This document shows, one piece after another, positions 36,587 through 45,255 of a stretch of 64,000 nt of DNA. The position numbers and the translations under genes were made by a program. The notes beneath the pieces are model-generated. The model was not told the origin of the DNA. It saw nothing but the letters and a program-made list of their open reading frames with translations, and ran no database searches. This DNA is from Pricia mediterranea (GTDB lineage Bacteria; Bacteroidota; Bacteroidia; Flavobacteriales; Flavobacteriaceae). The DNA is taken from assembly GCF_032248455.1 (NCBI RefSeq), contig NZ_JAVTTP010000001.1:1424501-1488500 (forward strand), in the 5' to 3' direction. The stretch's first letter is position 1; each line of letters opens with the position of its first letter.

Positions 36587-38374
36587 TCAATTAATGTTTA
36601 CCAAGGAACCCTTGATCTCTGTAATCCCGTCGGAGGAAAGCTTGGCGGTCGCACCTTTGACCTCCATACTCGACTGGGCCGAAATGGCCATCTGGGCAGC
36701 GGCCAGGGTAAGGGCGGCCCCCGCCTTGATATCGATTTTTCCGGTAGCCTCCATTTTGATGTCCGAGGCACTCTCGATCGCGATGCCCGACGGGTCCATC
36801 GTAACCGTGTTCCCGTTTTGGTCGTCAATACTGATCGAGGAACTGTCCTCGTCGAGCGTGATACTGTTTCCGGCCGGGGTATCGATGGTAATGGTCTTGG
36901 TCTCGTCGTTAAAGTGGACCCGCATTTTCGACCGGGTCACAAAGCCCTTTTCGTGATTGGCATCCTGAGCATTTATCGGGGCGGGTTGGGGACTGCTATT
37001 GAGCATTCCCAACACCACCGCGTCTCGGGGATCGTCGTTCACGAAGCCTACGATGACCTCGTCCTCGATCTCGGGGAGAAAGAACGAGCCCCTTCCTCCA
37101 TTGGTGCTTCCCTGCCCCGCGTCGAGGGTGGCGACCCTGGCCCATACGCCCCTGGCCGCGTTGTCTATGATGGGCAAGCGCACCAGTATCCGGTTCTCCC
37201 CGTCGGGATCGTCCTGCAATTGCACCACTTTTCCGATCTGGAGACCGCTGATGGCGGGTACCAGGCCCGCGGCGGGCGCATCGGCGATGTCGTCGTATTG
37301 TCGCGAATAGCAATCGGGGGGCAGTCCGAATTGGGCTTGGGTGTACCAGGAGCCCTTGTACACGTCGTGCCGTACCGCACTCACGTAGGCCTTACCGGTA
37401 AACCGGCTCCCTACCCCCTGCAAGTCGATCAGCTGCCCCGGTTTCAGTTCGCCGAATCCCGTGAACTTGGCCCGCCCCCTGATCTTGGCCAGGCGGCTGA
37501 TCTGCATCATCGACCGGGTCCATTCCTGCAGTTCCTCGGCGATGGCCTGCCCGGAGTGCCGCAGTTCGTATTTTTCGGGGGACAGGTCAGCCGCCATCAC
37601 CGCCCCATCGACATTGCCCGGTTCGTTGATCTCCACGCTATCGGTCTCGTGCTCGAACAGGCCTTGGGCCCCGTAATCCCACGATCTGGCCTCGACCGCG
37701 TTCCACTGGGTCCGGCCGTCCATCTCCGCCTCAAAATCGATCAAGGTCGCGCCGAACAGTACTGAAAGTGCGGCATCTGTATCGGTATTGGGCATCTTGA
37801 CGTTGATTTTGCCGTCGTCGCATAGGACCAGTTTCCCATTGGCCTCGGCGCGCAGCATTAAGAAATCCCAATCGGTGCTATGGTGCTGCACCATCTCTTT
37901 GTGCGAGATGCCGGTTGCCTCGACCTCATGGTCCAACATCCCGTAGCGGTCGATCACCTCTTCCATAATCTCACTGTCCCTTAGATTCTCATAATAGCGA
38001 TTGTGGCGGCCCAGGGTCATTTTTACGGCCTCGTCCCTACAATCGAGGATCAGTTGGGTCTCCCCGCTTTCCCTGACGCGTATCCCGTGTTTTACGATAA
38101 TCCCTTTAAAGAGTTGGGCGTTATTGCCGTCGCGTCCGATTTTTAGGGATATGGGTTTTCCGGGCAAAAATTCTTCTTGTTCACTGATCTGAAAGGATTC
38201 CTCAGCCGCATCGCCGTCCTTGAGCACGACCTTGGCAGAGGGAATTCCATTGATTTCCCTTATGATCGAAATGGAAATCACCTGATACCCCGGATCCACC
38301 AGTTGGCCATCGATCAAGATGTCGAAGGTGGATACGTTGTGCGATGCCTCTACCGGGATGATCCTGTCTTTCAT
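36587..38374 (-). CDS. VgrG-like spike/hub protein (Afp8-like)
   Basis: 595 residues. First ~330 residues are the phage late-control-D/gp27-like hub. Around 385-465 lies the gp5-type OB fold (VVQLQDDPDGENRILVRL then VWARVATLDAG and GSFFLPEIEDEVIVGF). From about 490 a triple beta-helix repeat begins (GNSITLDEDSSSISID, DIKMEATGKIDIKAG). Trimerises into the central spike. The ATG overlaps the stop of the LysM gene (ATGA at 38371-38374). Confidence 0.93.
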   Translation of the reverse strand: MKDRIIPVEASHNVSTFDILIDGQLVDPGYQVISISIIREINGIPSAKVVLKDGDAAEESFQISEQEEFLPGKPISLKIGRDGNNAQLFKGIIVKHGIRVRESGETQLILDCRDEAVKMTLGRHNRYYENLRDSEIMEEVIDRYGMLDHEVEATGISHKEMVQHHSTDWDFLMLRAEANGKLVLCDDGKINVKMPNTDTDAALSVLFGATLIDFEAEMDGRTQWNAVEARSWDYGAQGLFEHETDSVEINEPGNVDGAVMAADLSPEKYELRHSGQAIAEELQEWTRSMMQISRLAKIRGRAKFTGFGELKPGQLIDLQGVGSRFTGKAYVSAVRHDVYKGSWYTQAQFGLPPDCYSRQYDDIADAPAAGLVPAISGLQIGKVVQLQDDPDGENRILVRLPIIDNAARGVWARVATLDAGQGSTNGGRGSFFLPEIEDEVIVGFVNDDPRDAVVLGMLNSSPQPAPINAQDANHEKGFVTRSKMRVHFNDETKTITIDTPAGNSITLDEDSSSISIDDQNGNTVTMDPSGIAIESASDIKMEATGKIDIKAGAALTLAAAQMAISAQSSMEVKGATAKLSSDGITEIKGSLVNIN

Positions 38375-39075
38375 ATCACTGTTTTATCCAAGGGCGGGAA
38401 AACCATCTCAACGCCCGGTTCGATTTCTCTAAAGGTGGTCAGGCCGTTGGCACGGGCCACCTGGGTTACGTATTTGGGGTCGTCGTAAATCGTGTGGACC
38501 ATGTGGTCTAACCGGTCGCCCGCCTTGACCAGGCGGACATGGGTCAGATCGGGCGATTTTTTTCGCTCCCGGGCGACCCGCTCCTGTTGTGCGATATAGT
38601 TCAAAAAGGTGGCGCTCGCCTTGATTCGCAGGGGATCTCCGTTGGCCTTGAACAGGCTGTAGTTGAGATCGAGGTTCGAAAGGATGCAGGGAAACGTGAA
38701 ATCGCCCCATTGTACGGACAAAAAATGCGGCCGATGGATCTCCCCGTTCATATCGTACACCGTCTTCATAAAAATGTCGAGCTGCGCCTTTACCGAAGGG
38801 TCGTCGCTGTTGTAGGCGTACCCCTCGATGGTCTGGGTGCCGTCGAAGGTGAAGTCCAACTTCAGCTCCTCGGGCTTGGTGCCCATGTAATCGGGATTGG
38901 TGCCCTGATTGCCCTGTCCCTGTTGCTGGTTCAGCTCTACCTTGAAGTTCTGGCTGAAACTTTCGGGGTTCACCGGGAGGGAAATCGGATTTTTATCCAA
39001 TTTGGAACGTCTTTGAAAACCTTCGTCGTCAAAGGCGTGTATCAATACCTTGATCAATTGTCCGCTCTCGTCCAT
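38371..39075 (-). CDS. LysM-containing baseplate hub protein (Afp7-like)
   Basis: 234 residues. N-terminal hub domain FSQNFKVELNQQQGQGNQG and EELKLDFTFDGTQTIEG; C-terminal LysM-type end GDRLDHMVHTIYDDP to ARANGLTTFREIEPG (about 185-230). Typical T4 gp53-like hub factor of contractile systems, located between DUF5908 and the spike. Its ATG shares bases with the preceding gene's stop (TAATG). Confidence 0.9.
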   Translation of the reverse strand: MDESGQLIKVLIHAFDDEGFQRRSKLDKNPISLPVNPESFSQNFKVELNQQQGQGNQGTNPDYMGTKPEELKLDFTFDGTQTIEGYAYNSDDPSVKAQLDIFMKTVYDMNGEIHRPHFLSVQWGDFTFPCILSNLDLNYSLFKANGDPLRIKASATFLNYIAQQERVARERKKSPDLTHVRLVKAGDRLDHMVHTIYDDPKYVTQVARANGLTTFREIEPGVEMVFPPLDKTVI

Positions 39076-39233
39076 TATCTTTCCGATTTTTGCTTAAGGA
39101 TGTCGAATACCTTTTCGACGATCTCGTTGACCTTGATTTCCTCGCCGGTTTTCGCCCCTTCGCCCCCGGTTGCGGCCCCGCCGTTTTCATCGACCTTGGC
39201 CTTGATGATCAATTCCCTGATTTCCAATGGCAT
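39075..39233 (-). CDS. DUF5908 small protein (Afp6 position)
   Basis: 52 residues starting MPLEIRELIIKAKV, with a Gly/Ala/Glu linker and a C-terminal helix EIVEKVFDILKQKSE. Matches the DUF5908 family, small proteins found in Bacteroidota eCIS clusters in the slot of the small baseplate protein Afp6/Pvc6. Stop overlaps the ATG of the LysM gene, so the two are translationally coupled. Too short for most gene callers. Confidence 0.85.
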   Translation of the reverse strand: MPLEIRELIIKAKVDENGGAATGGEGAKTGEEIKVNEIVEKVFDILKQKSER

Positions 39234-39315
39234 AATGTTTATTTTTTAGTTCGCGGTTTTTGGCCGACCCACGAGGGAAAAACTTTCTCTTAAAAAACCT
39301 TCGGTTCAAATTCCA

Positions 39316-39505
39316 GAAAAAGTATCCCGAGCATAGTCGAGGGGCCAAATCCCGAATCCTTTTCAAACTCCAAAAAAAGTATCCCGGCTGCGGTCGAGGG
39401 GCCAAATTCCAAATTCTTGTTTCTTGTTTCTTGTTTCTTGTTTCTTGTTTCTTGTTTCTTGTTTCTAAAAAAGGTATCCCGAGCGCAGTCGAGGGACCAA
39501 TTCCA
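39316..39505. repeat. Triplicated GTATCCCGAG...TCGAGGGGCC element with 7-bp microsatellite
   Basis: Three copies of an about 40-bp unit, AAAAAGTATCCCGAGCxxAGTCGAGGGGCC plus ATTCC-type tail, start near 39316, 39372 and 39467. Between the second and third lie seven exact copies of TTCTTGT (39414-39462). The unit can fold (TCCC...GGGA) on the RNA. It is the short dispersed type of repeat seen in Flavobacteria. Any reading frame through it is low-complexity and not a gene. It fills the only large gap in the tube-to-hub part of the operon. Confidence 0.75.
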
Positions 39506-39535
39506 AATCAAGAAATTGCCAAGGGGGCGTTTGCG

Positions 39536-40006
39536 CTAGTTCGCGACCAGCTTAAAATAGTTATAGCTGAGTTCGAGGGTCTCGATCAGCACCTCTCCCC
39601 TTTCGGCATTGAGCTCGCCCACCTTCCAGCTGACGGGCCATACGTGCGACAGCTCCCACTGCATGAGGATGTCGTGGTTCTCGTTCAGCAGCTCGACGTC
39701 TACTCGGCTCAAGGGGGTGATTTCCAAATCTTGGAAGGCTTTCTGCAACCAGACGGTTAGGGCGGAATCGGCGGGCGTGAGGATGCCTCTTTTGAGGGTA
39801 AGGGCACTGTATTTTCTGCGACCGGGAATATTGTGTTCAAACCGGTTTTCACCGCCTTCCTTCAAGGTTTCCTTTTCAATCTGCACGTCCAGCCCTGAAA
39901 CGGACTGAAATTTCAGGTCCGCTTCCTTTCCGTCGGAGAGGTCAAAAAAGAACACCCTAAAATGGAAGCCGACGATCTGATGCACCGTATTCGATACCAA
40001 TTCCAT
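39536..40006 (-). CDS. Tail tube protein, second copy
   Basis: 156 residues of the gp19/Hcp-like tube family: FHFRVFFFDLSDGKEADLKFQ start, SVSGLDVQIE, RRKYSALTLKRGIL, and a C-terminal WPVSWKVGELNAERGEVLIETLELSY. Hexamers of such proteins stack into the inner tube. It is diverged from the upstream tube gene (40016-40483), as in Afp where Afp1 and Afp5 differ; this copy would fit the initiator ring next to the baseplate. Confidence 0.92.
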   Translation of the reverse strand: MELVSNTVHQIVGFHFRVFFFDLSDGKEADLKFQSVSGLDVQIEKETLKEGGENRFEHNIPGRRKYSALTLKRGILTPADSALTVWLQKAFQDLEITPLSRVDVELLNENHDILMQWELSHVWPVSWKVGELNAERGEVLIETLELSYNYFKLVAN

Positions 40007-40015
40007 ACGCTTTCC

Positions 40016-40483
40016 TTATTTCGCCTCCAAAATGGTGAGCCCCTCATGGACCAGCTCCATGGTCTCGACCGCCACCTCGTTGGCATCGGCCTTGAGGTCG
40101 GTGGACTGTACCTTGCTCGGCCAGGCGTTCTCGAGTACCCAGGTGATGATAGGCTCGTGGTTCTCGTTCAACAGTTTGATGGTAACGGCCCTGCGGTACT
40201 TCGATCCCGTTTCGTTGCCTTCCTGAAAGAAATAGGTCTTTTGCCATTCGGTAAAGAAGTCGAAGTCGCCTTCGAACGTTCCCCTTTTTAGGGTCACGTT
40301 GCTGTACTTGGTCAGGCCCGGCTGTTTGCTCTTGTTGTATTTCTTGCTGCTGCCCTCCCGGTATTCGATCACTTCGGTTTCAAAATCCAGTCCGCTGCAT
40401 TCCGTGAACCCAATCCTGAAATCGCTTCCCCATTCGACCAAGAAATGAAACTTGGGTAACGGATAATCTCCTATAGCTGCCAT
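40016..40483 (-). CDS. Tail tube protein, main copy
   Basis: 155 residues: YPLPKFHFLVEWGSDFRIGF, ECSGLDFETEVIEYREG, KYSNVTLKRGTFEG and WPSKVQSTDLKADANEVAVET. Tube (Afp1-like) protein, likely the bulk subunit of the inner tube. Lies 9 bp from the second tube gene. Confidence 0.93.
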   Translation of the reverse strand: MAAIGDYPLPKFHFLVEWGSDFRIGFTECSGLDFETEVIEYREGSSKKYNKSKQPGLTKYSNVTLKRGTFEGDFDFFTEWQKTYFFQEGNETGSKYRRAVTIKLLNENHEPIITWVLENAWPSKVQSTDLKADANEVAVETMELVHEGLTILEAK

Positions 40484-40528
40484 ATCTTAATTTTTAATAT
40501 TAGTACTGCTGTATTGTTGGTTAACTGC

Positions 40529-41494
40529 TTATTTGCCTGTCTCGAGCGCCTCGGCCGCCGCAATGGCATCGGTCAGGCTGTTCTTTTCCGAGAGGGATTT
40601 GTCGCTTGTTTTTTTGCTTTCGACCCAAAGGTCCTTCAAGGCCTTGGTCTGGCCCTCGGCTTCCTTGAACTCCCCCTTGATCTTTACGTAGTAGGTGTTT
40701 CCGCTGATGGTATCCAAATCGTCGGTTTCTTCCCTAATGGGGAATTCCGGCTGGGGTTTGGCCGCTTTGTGGTCACACGGATATTGCGGCTCGGTCACCT
40801 CGCCTTCCTCGCCCGGTTCGCAATCATCGTCTTCGCCGAACGTGGTCTCCCCGTTGAGGATATCGCGGATGCCTTCCAGTTTATATTCCAGCCCCAGTTC
40901 GCCGCAGAGGTATGCCCACAGCAGATCGGCACATTTCAGGGTTTCAAGCAACTTGTCTAGTACCTCTTTCTGCAGGTCGCAAATGGCGGTAATCTTGGCC
41001 TCATAGGCCTCGATACAGGCGATGACCTCGGCCTTGTCGTTTTCGCCGATATGCTTGAGGCAATTGATAAGCTCCTTGAAATACAGGATCTTTTTCTTCA
41101 GTCCCTGGTCGTTGTCGTCATAGGTCTGGAAACTATCGAAGATGGTCTTGACCAAACAGGTCAGTTTCTGTAGCACCTCGTAGGTGCATTTCGATTTCAC
41201 ACAAACGGTCTTCAGCTGTTCCAACAAAAAATCGAGTTCCTGGATGACGGCTTTTACCTTGTCGTCGGTGGTCTCGATGAGGGTGCACCAATTTTTGAGT
41301 TTGGACTCCCAGTTCAGGGAATTGTCGTAGGCTTCTTTGTGTTTTGCGGTCTCGGCCGCCTCGACACTGTACCGGTCGCAGACCGTTTCAAGGTCATCCC
41401 TCCATTTTTCGAGACATGTTTTGGATCCCGGGTCCCCATTGCCCCCGTTGTCGTCGCAGCAGGTACTTTGCGGGTCTTTTATAAAGCTTCTCAT
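40529..41494 (-). CDS. Unknown Cys-rich helical eCIS protein A
   Basis: 321 residues, not recognised. Predicted mostly long helices with regularly placed Cys (KTVCVKSKC, KLTCLVKTIF, INCLKHIG, AVIACIEAY, AICDLQKEV, LKCADLLWAYLCGELG). Acidic central stretch FGEDDDCEPGEEGEVTEPQYPC and a final charged coiled-coil segment (ALKDLWVESKKTSDK). No signal peptide or membrane segment. Lies between tube and sheath genes in the same operon, with a similar neighbour (41518-42411). May be a sheath/tube-associated factor or cargo held in the tube; neither is shown. Confidence 0.75.
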   Translation of the reverse strand: MRSFIKDPQSTCCDDNGGNGDPGSKTCLEKWRDDLETVCDRYSVEAAETAKHKEAYDNSLNWESKLKNWCTLIETTDDKVKAVIQELDFLLEQLKTVCVKSKCTYEVLQKLTCLVKTIFDSFQTYDDNDQGLKKKILYFKELINCLKHIGENDKAEVIACIEAYEAKITAICDLQKEVLDKLLETLKCADLLWAYLCGELGLEYKLEGIRDILNGETTFGEDDDCEPGEEGEVTEPQYPCDHKAAKPQPEFPIREETDDLDTISGNTYYVKIKGEFKEAEGQTKALKDLWVESKKTSDKSLSEKNSLTDAIAAAEALETGK

Positions 41495-41517
41495 CGTATT
41501 TTTCTTTTATGGGTTAA

Positions 41518-42411
41518 TTAATTCTGATCTCCCTTTTTGATCGTTCTCGCCTTTTGCGGGGGAGTGTCATCGGCTTCTTCACAGCATTCCTCGAACTCCT
41601 CGCACAGGTCGAGGCACTCCCCGTCACAGTCGCAATCGCAAATGAAATCGATCAAAAGTTGTAGGCCCTCGACAGTGGTTCCTTCCGAGGCCGCGTCGCA
41701 TTCAATCTGGGCGAGCTCTTCCATAATCGCGTTCAGTTCTTCCCTGGCGGCCTCGACCTCTTCCCCGGTGGATTCGATATAGTCTTCGGTACACTGTTTG
41801 AAGGCGGCCATCTTTTCGACCAAGGTATCGACAAAGGCCTTCAAGCTTGTTGTATTGGTAAAGGTCTGGATGCCTGCAATGGTAATTATCGACTCTACCG
41901 CATTCTTGCCCTTTTCGACCATTTTGTTGGATTCCCCGTTCAGCTCCTTCAAACAGTCGTCCACGGCCTTTCGGTCATCTTCGGTTATTTTGCTGGATTT
42001 GGAGAGCACCTTGTTCTTGACGCAGTTGGTCATGGTACAGAGTTCATCGTTGGCTTCCACGATTTTCGTACACAGGTCGCCCAGCAGTTTAGAGGATTCC
42101 GATATCAGTTTTTCGATGTCGTCGTCCTTTTTGATGAACTCGTCGATATTCGTCTGGATGATCTCGGTCTTTTTGTACTGCCCCAGGGCGACACAGCTCA
42201 GCAGGTCTTGATACATGTTGTGGGTTTCGGAGGCCCGATCCAGACAACAGATCTTATATCCCTTGGCCGTCTCCTTCGATAGCCGGGTCGTTTCGTCGGC
42301 CATTTGTTCGCTGGTGGCCGTGTTCTGTTCTTTTTTGACAATGGTCAGGTAATCACAAACTACCGTATCGGGAGTCTGCGTTCCACCATCGTTGCCGTTA
42401 TTGCTTGCCAT
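41518..42411 (-). CDS. Unknown Cys-rich helical eCIS protein B
   Basis: 297 residues, not recognised. Nearly all-helical, with heptads such as IEKLISESSKLLGDL, EAAREELNAIMEELAQIE, and many Cys (YKICCLD, LLSCVALG, TMTNCVKNK, DDCLKELN). The C-terminus is an extreme Cys/Asp/Glu cluster (ICDCDCDGECLDLCEEF). Shares composition and architecture with protein A, less its sequence, so distant paralogy is possible. The Cys cluster could bind metal or form disulfides after release. Located between sheath and tube genes. Confidence 0.75.
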   Translation of the reverse strand: MASNNGNDGGTQTPDTVVCDYLTIVKKEQNTATSEQMADETTRLSKETAKGYKICCLDRASETHNMYQDLLSCVALGQYKKTEIIQTNIDEFIKKDDDIEKLISESSKLLGDLCTKIVEANDELCTMTNCVKNKVLSKSSKITEDDRKAVDDCLKELNGESNKMVEKGKNAVESIITIAGIQTFTNTTSLKAFVDTLVEKMAAFKQCTEDYIESTGEEVEAAREELNAIMEELAQIECDAASEGTTVEGLQLLIDFICDCDCDGECLDLCEEFEECCEEADDTPPQKARTIKKGDQN

Positions 42412-42442
42412 GTCTCTTGTTTTTTATGGTTTTATATCCTAA

Positions 42443-43846
42443 TTATTCCGACAGCATTTTATGGCTGAATCTCAAGATGATGAATTCAGCGGGCCTTACG
42501 ACCGCCATGCCGATTTCGACGATCATCCTGCCCTCCCAGATATCGAGCTCGTTCATAGTCTCGTTCAGGCCTACCTTTACGTAAAAGGCCTGTTCAGGGG
42601 TGGTTCCCATCAGGGCACCCGCCCGCCATTGCTGCACGAGAAAGTTATCGATCATCGATTTGACCCGCGACCAGGTATTGATGTCGTTGGGTTCGAACAC
42701 GAACTGGATCGTGGCCTTTTTCACGGATTCCTCGACCATGTTAAAGAAGCGGCGTACCGGCACATAGCGCCATTCATTGCTGTTGCCGGCCAGGGTGCGG
42801 GCACCCCATACGATGGCCGGGCCCCTACCCACAAAGCTGCGGATGGCATTTACCGATCGCCCGGAGCCCGCATCCACGTTCAGGTCGCGCTGCTGTTTGT
42901 CGGTAATCTTCAACATAGGCCGCACTACCAGGTCCATGCCTACGTTGGCAGGAGCTTTCCACACCCCGCGGGACGAATCGACACTCGCATAGAGGCCCAC
43001 CACTCCCGGGGAGGGCGGCATCTCCATGGGAAAGTCCCTTATTTTGCTCTGCGCCTGGAAATAGAGGGCGTTGTTCCCGGCCTTAAGTCCGTCTAAGGTT
43101 CCCGCAAAGGCCCCTGTGACGTTGACATTGGCATCTCCATCGCCTTCCCCTCCGTAGTAATAGTTCAGTTGGGTCTCCACATTGGGAAAATAGGTGGCCC
43201 CATATTTCAATATATCCTCGCTCGCACCGAGGTTGGCCGACCGCATCCCGTTTATAAAATCGAGATAGTTCAGGGCGGTAATCGGCTCGTTCTGCCAAAT
43301 ATCGATCACCGCGAAACGATCCTTGAGCTCTACGCACATATCCAAAGTCTCCTTGAACAGGCTATAAAAATTGGCCTGGTCTGCGATGCCTTGGGCATCG
43401 GGATAGACATACAAGGTAATCTCGTCCACTTTTTCGGTGGCGTTAAGCCCTGCCTTTAGCACGTCGCTGTCAACGATCTGGGTCGAATAGTCGCCCACCG
43501 ACACGATCCAGCAGGGGCCCCCGCCATTGGCATAGAACATCTGCACCGCGTAGTGCATGAGGTATTTTGAACGGTCGGCAAGGCTTACCTTGATGTCGCC
43601 GGGATTCTCGAGAGATCCGGAGATATCGACCGTTAGTCCGGTTTCCTCGTCCGGATTCCCGAAAAAACGCTCATACTCCAACAGAGAGGTTATTCTTCTC
43701 GGTTCGTTGGTTAACGGGTCGCCGCGCTGGTCCTCGGCTTTTTCGGTGTACCCGATAAAGGCGGGAATGGCCGTCTCTACCTGGGCGATCGACGGTGGGA
43801 GTTTCGGGATCTCCTCGATCTTAACTCCGGGTGTTTTGTAATTCAT
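42443..43846 (-). CDS. Contractile sheath protein (Afp2-4-like)
   Basis: 467 residues. Starts MNYKTPGVKIEEIPKLPPSI, the sheath N-terminus; contains AIPAFIGYTEKAED, a variable central domain, SPGVVGLYASVDSSRGVWKAPAN and the conserved C-terminal block IRSFVGRGPAIVWGARTL, WRYVPVRRFFNMVEESVKKA. Only one sheath gene is seen; Afp has three. A single sheath suffices in many Bacteroidota clusters. Confidence 0.95.
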   Translation of the reverse strand: MNYKTPGVKIEEIPKLPPSIAQVETAIPAFIGYTEKAEDQRGDPLTNEPRRITSLLEYERFFGNPDEETGLTVDISGSLENPGDIKVSLADRSKYLMHYAVQMFYANGGGPCWIVSVGDYSTQIVDSDVLKAGLNATEKVDEITLYVYPDAQGIADQANFYSLFKETLDMCVELKDRFAVIDIWQNEPITALNYLDFINGMRSANLGASEDILKYGATYFPNVETQLNYYYGGEGDGDANVNVTGAFAGTLDGLKAGNNALYFQAQSKIRDFPMEMPPSPGVVGLYASVDSSRGVWKAPANVGMDLVVRPMLKITDKQQRDLNVDAGSGRSVNAIRSFVGRGPAIVWGARTLAGNSNEWRYVPVRRFFNMVEESVKKATIQFVFEPNDINTWSRVKSMIDNFLVQQWRAGALMGTTPEQAFYVKVGLNETMNELDIWEGRMIVEIGMAVVRPAEFIILRFSHKMLSE

Positions 43847-43920
43847 AATGCACTGTTTTAAGGTTTATAATTTCAATTGTTTACCGCACGTGTTGTATAG
43901 AAGCCGTGCCTTACCAAAAT

Positions 43921-45255
43921 TCAAGACGAGTCCAATAACCGGTTCGACAGCCCGAGAAACACCTCCGAATAGATTTTGTCGTTCTCCACCCGCAAGCCCG
44001 AGATTTCGGGATGGGGCAGCATCAATTCCGCCCCGTTCATAAACGGCACCAAGGTTTCCGTCAGTGCTTTGGGCGCAAGAGATACCAATCTCTCGTTGGC
44101 CGCCGTCTCCGGGGCCAGATGTGCGCTCGTATCGGCCACTTCAACCGCCGTAAAGGGGGTGTCCCGGTTATAGCGCCAGTAGGCGCGTCGGTTCTTGAAC
44201 CGGACCTCGAAAACGGGATGCGGCTCCAGCACGTCGGCGGATGTCATCCGGGTCTTCAATAGCCCGTCACCATCCAGCAGACTATAGGGGGAATCGGGCT
44301 CGTCAAAGCGCAAATCGATAACGCCCCATTGCGTTTTGTCATAGAGGGTATCGTCGAGGTGCACGGCATAGGCGAGCTCCGGCCCGGCGTTGGCCGTGAC
44401 CTTTAAGACGTAACCGCCGGAGGGAATCCCTTCCGAATCGGCTTCTTCCCCAACCGTGGAGAAGTTCAGGGATAGGTTTTCCAACGGCTCGGTAGCGCTT
44501 TTTGAGATGGACTTCACCGGGGTGCCACCGGCATCCTCCAAAACGAAGGCGATATCCAATACCGCATCTTCCTTTTTTATCGTATAATCGAATTCGTGCG
44601 GCAGCAAGGTGCGGTCCGCCCCGCTCACATAGCGCCGATGCTTGATATCCTCCCAATGGGCGGGTTCTGATCCGTCGGTCTGTTGCAGGGCTTCCCTCAG
44701 CGTACCCCCGAAATCGACAAGGGCTCCCATCTCATACTGCATTCCGGGTTGGTGCGGCCTCAATTTGTCGGTAAGCTGGAGGGATTTATAGGTGGGAAAG
44801 ACCGCTTCATCGAGTTCGGCCCTGCCTTTGTTCGTAAGGTAATGGATGGCGGGAAGCGCCGATCGGAAGCCCAGATTGGTAATCGACCGGAAAAACGGCA
44901 TCCGGGTCCGCATCGAAAAACTGAGGGATACGGTATCGGGCACGTCGCGGCGGGGCCGGAAGACGGTGTCGCCCGCCTGGTCTTCGGCCGTCACTTCCAT
45001 TCCGAGAACAAACCCGAGCGGTGTACGCGATAGTATCATCCGGTATTCGTTCATTGTTGAATTCGTTTGTTCCAGGGGACGGATATCCAATACCCCGTGG
45101 ATGTCATAATTTCCGTAGGCCAATTTTTCGACCAGGACGGGTTCCTTTCCGGCCTTGTTCCTTTCAAAAAAGGAGGTGCCGTCACCGGTGGTCAAAAAAT
45201 AGTCGTGCAGGATTTGCACCTCGGCCAGTTTCTTAAAATGCATTTCACTCATCAC
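43921..45255 (-). CDS. Unknown eCIS operon protein, 444 residues
   Basis: Not recognised by name. Starts MHFKKLAEVQILHDYFL (an ATG two codons upstream is also open), then FERNKAGKEPVLVEKLAYG and FRPRRDVPDTVSLSFSMRT: mainly beta, no signal peptide. Such proteins of about 400-450 residues are regular neighbours of the DUF4255 gene in Bacteroidota eCIS. The last codons overlap the DUF4255 gene start by 11 bases, so expression is coupled. A sheath- or cap-associated role is inferred from position only. Confidence 0.7.
   Translation of the reverse strand: MMSEMHFKKLAEVQILHDYFLTTGDGTSFFERNKAGKEPVLVEKLAYGNYDIHGVLDIRPLEQTNSTMNEYRMILSRTPLGFVLGMEVTAEDQAGDTVFRPRRDVPDTVSLSFSMRTRMPFFRSITNLGFRSALPAIHYLTNKGRAELDEAVFPTYKSLQLTDKLRPHQPGMQYEMGALVDFGGTLREALQQTDGSEPAHWEDIKHRRYVSGADRTLLPHEFDYTIKKEDAVLDIAFVLEDAGGTPVKSISKSATEPLENLSLNFSTVGEEADSEGIPSGGYVLKVTANAGPELAYAVHLDDTLYDKTQWGVIDLRFDEPDSPYSLLDGDGLLKTRMTSADVLEPHPVFEVRFKNRRAYWRYNRDTPFTAVEVADTSAHLAPETAANERLVSLAPKALTETLVPFMNGAELMLPHPEISGLRVENDKIYSEVFLGLSNRLLDSS

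Noticed and set aside
39290-39511. Frame reading NKKQETRNKKQET in the repeat island
   Set aside because: Made only by the 7-bp repeat; low-complexity translation of repeats, not a gene.
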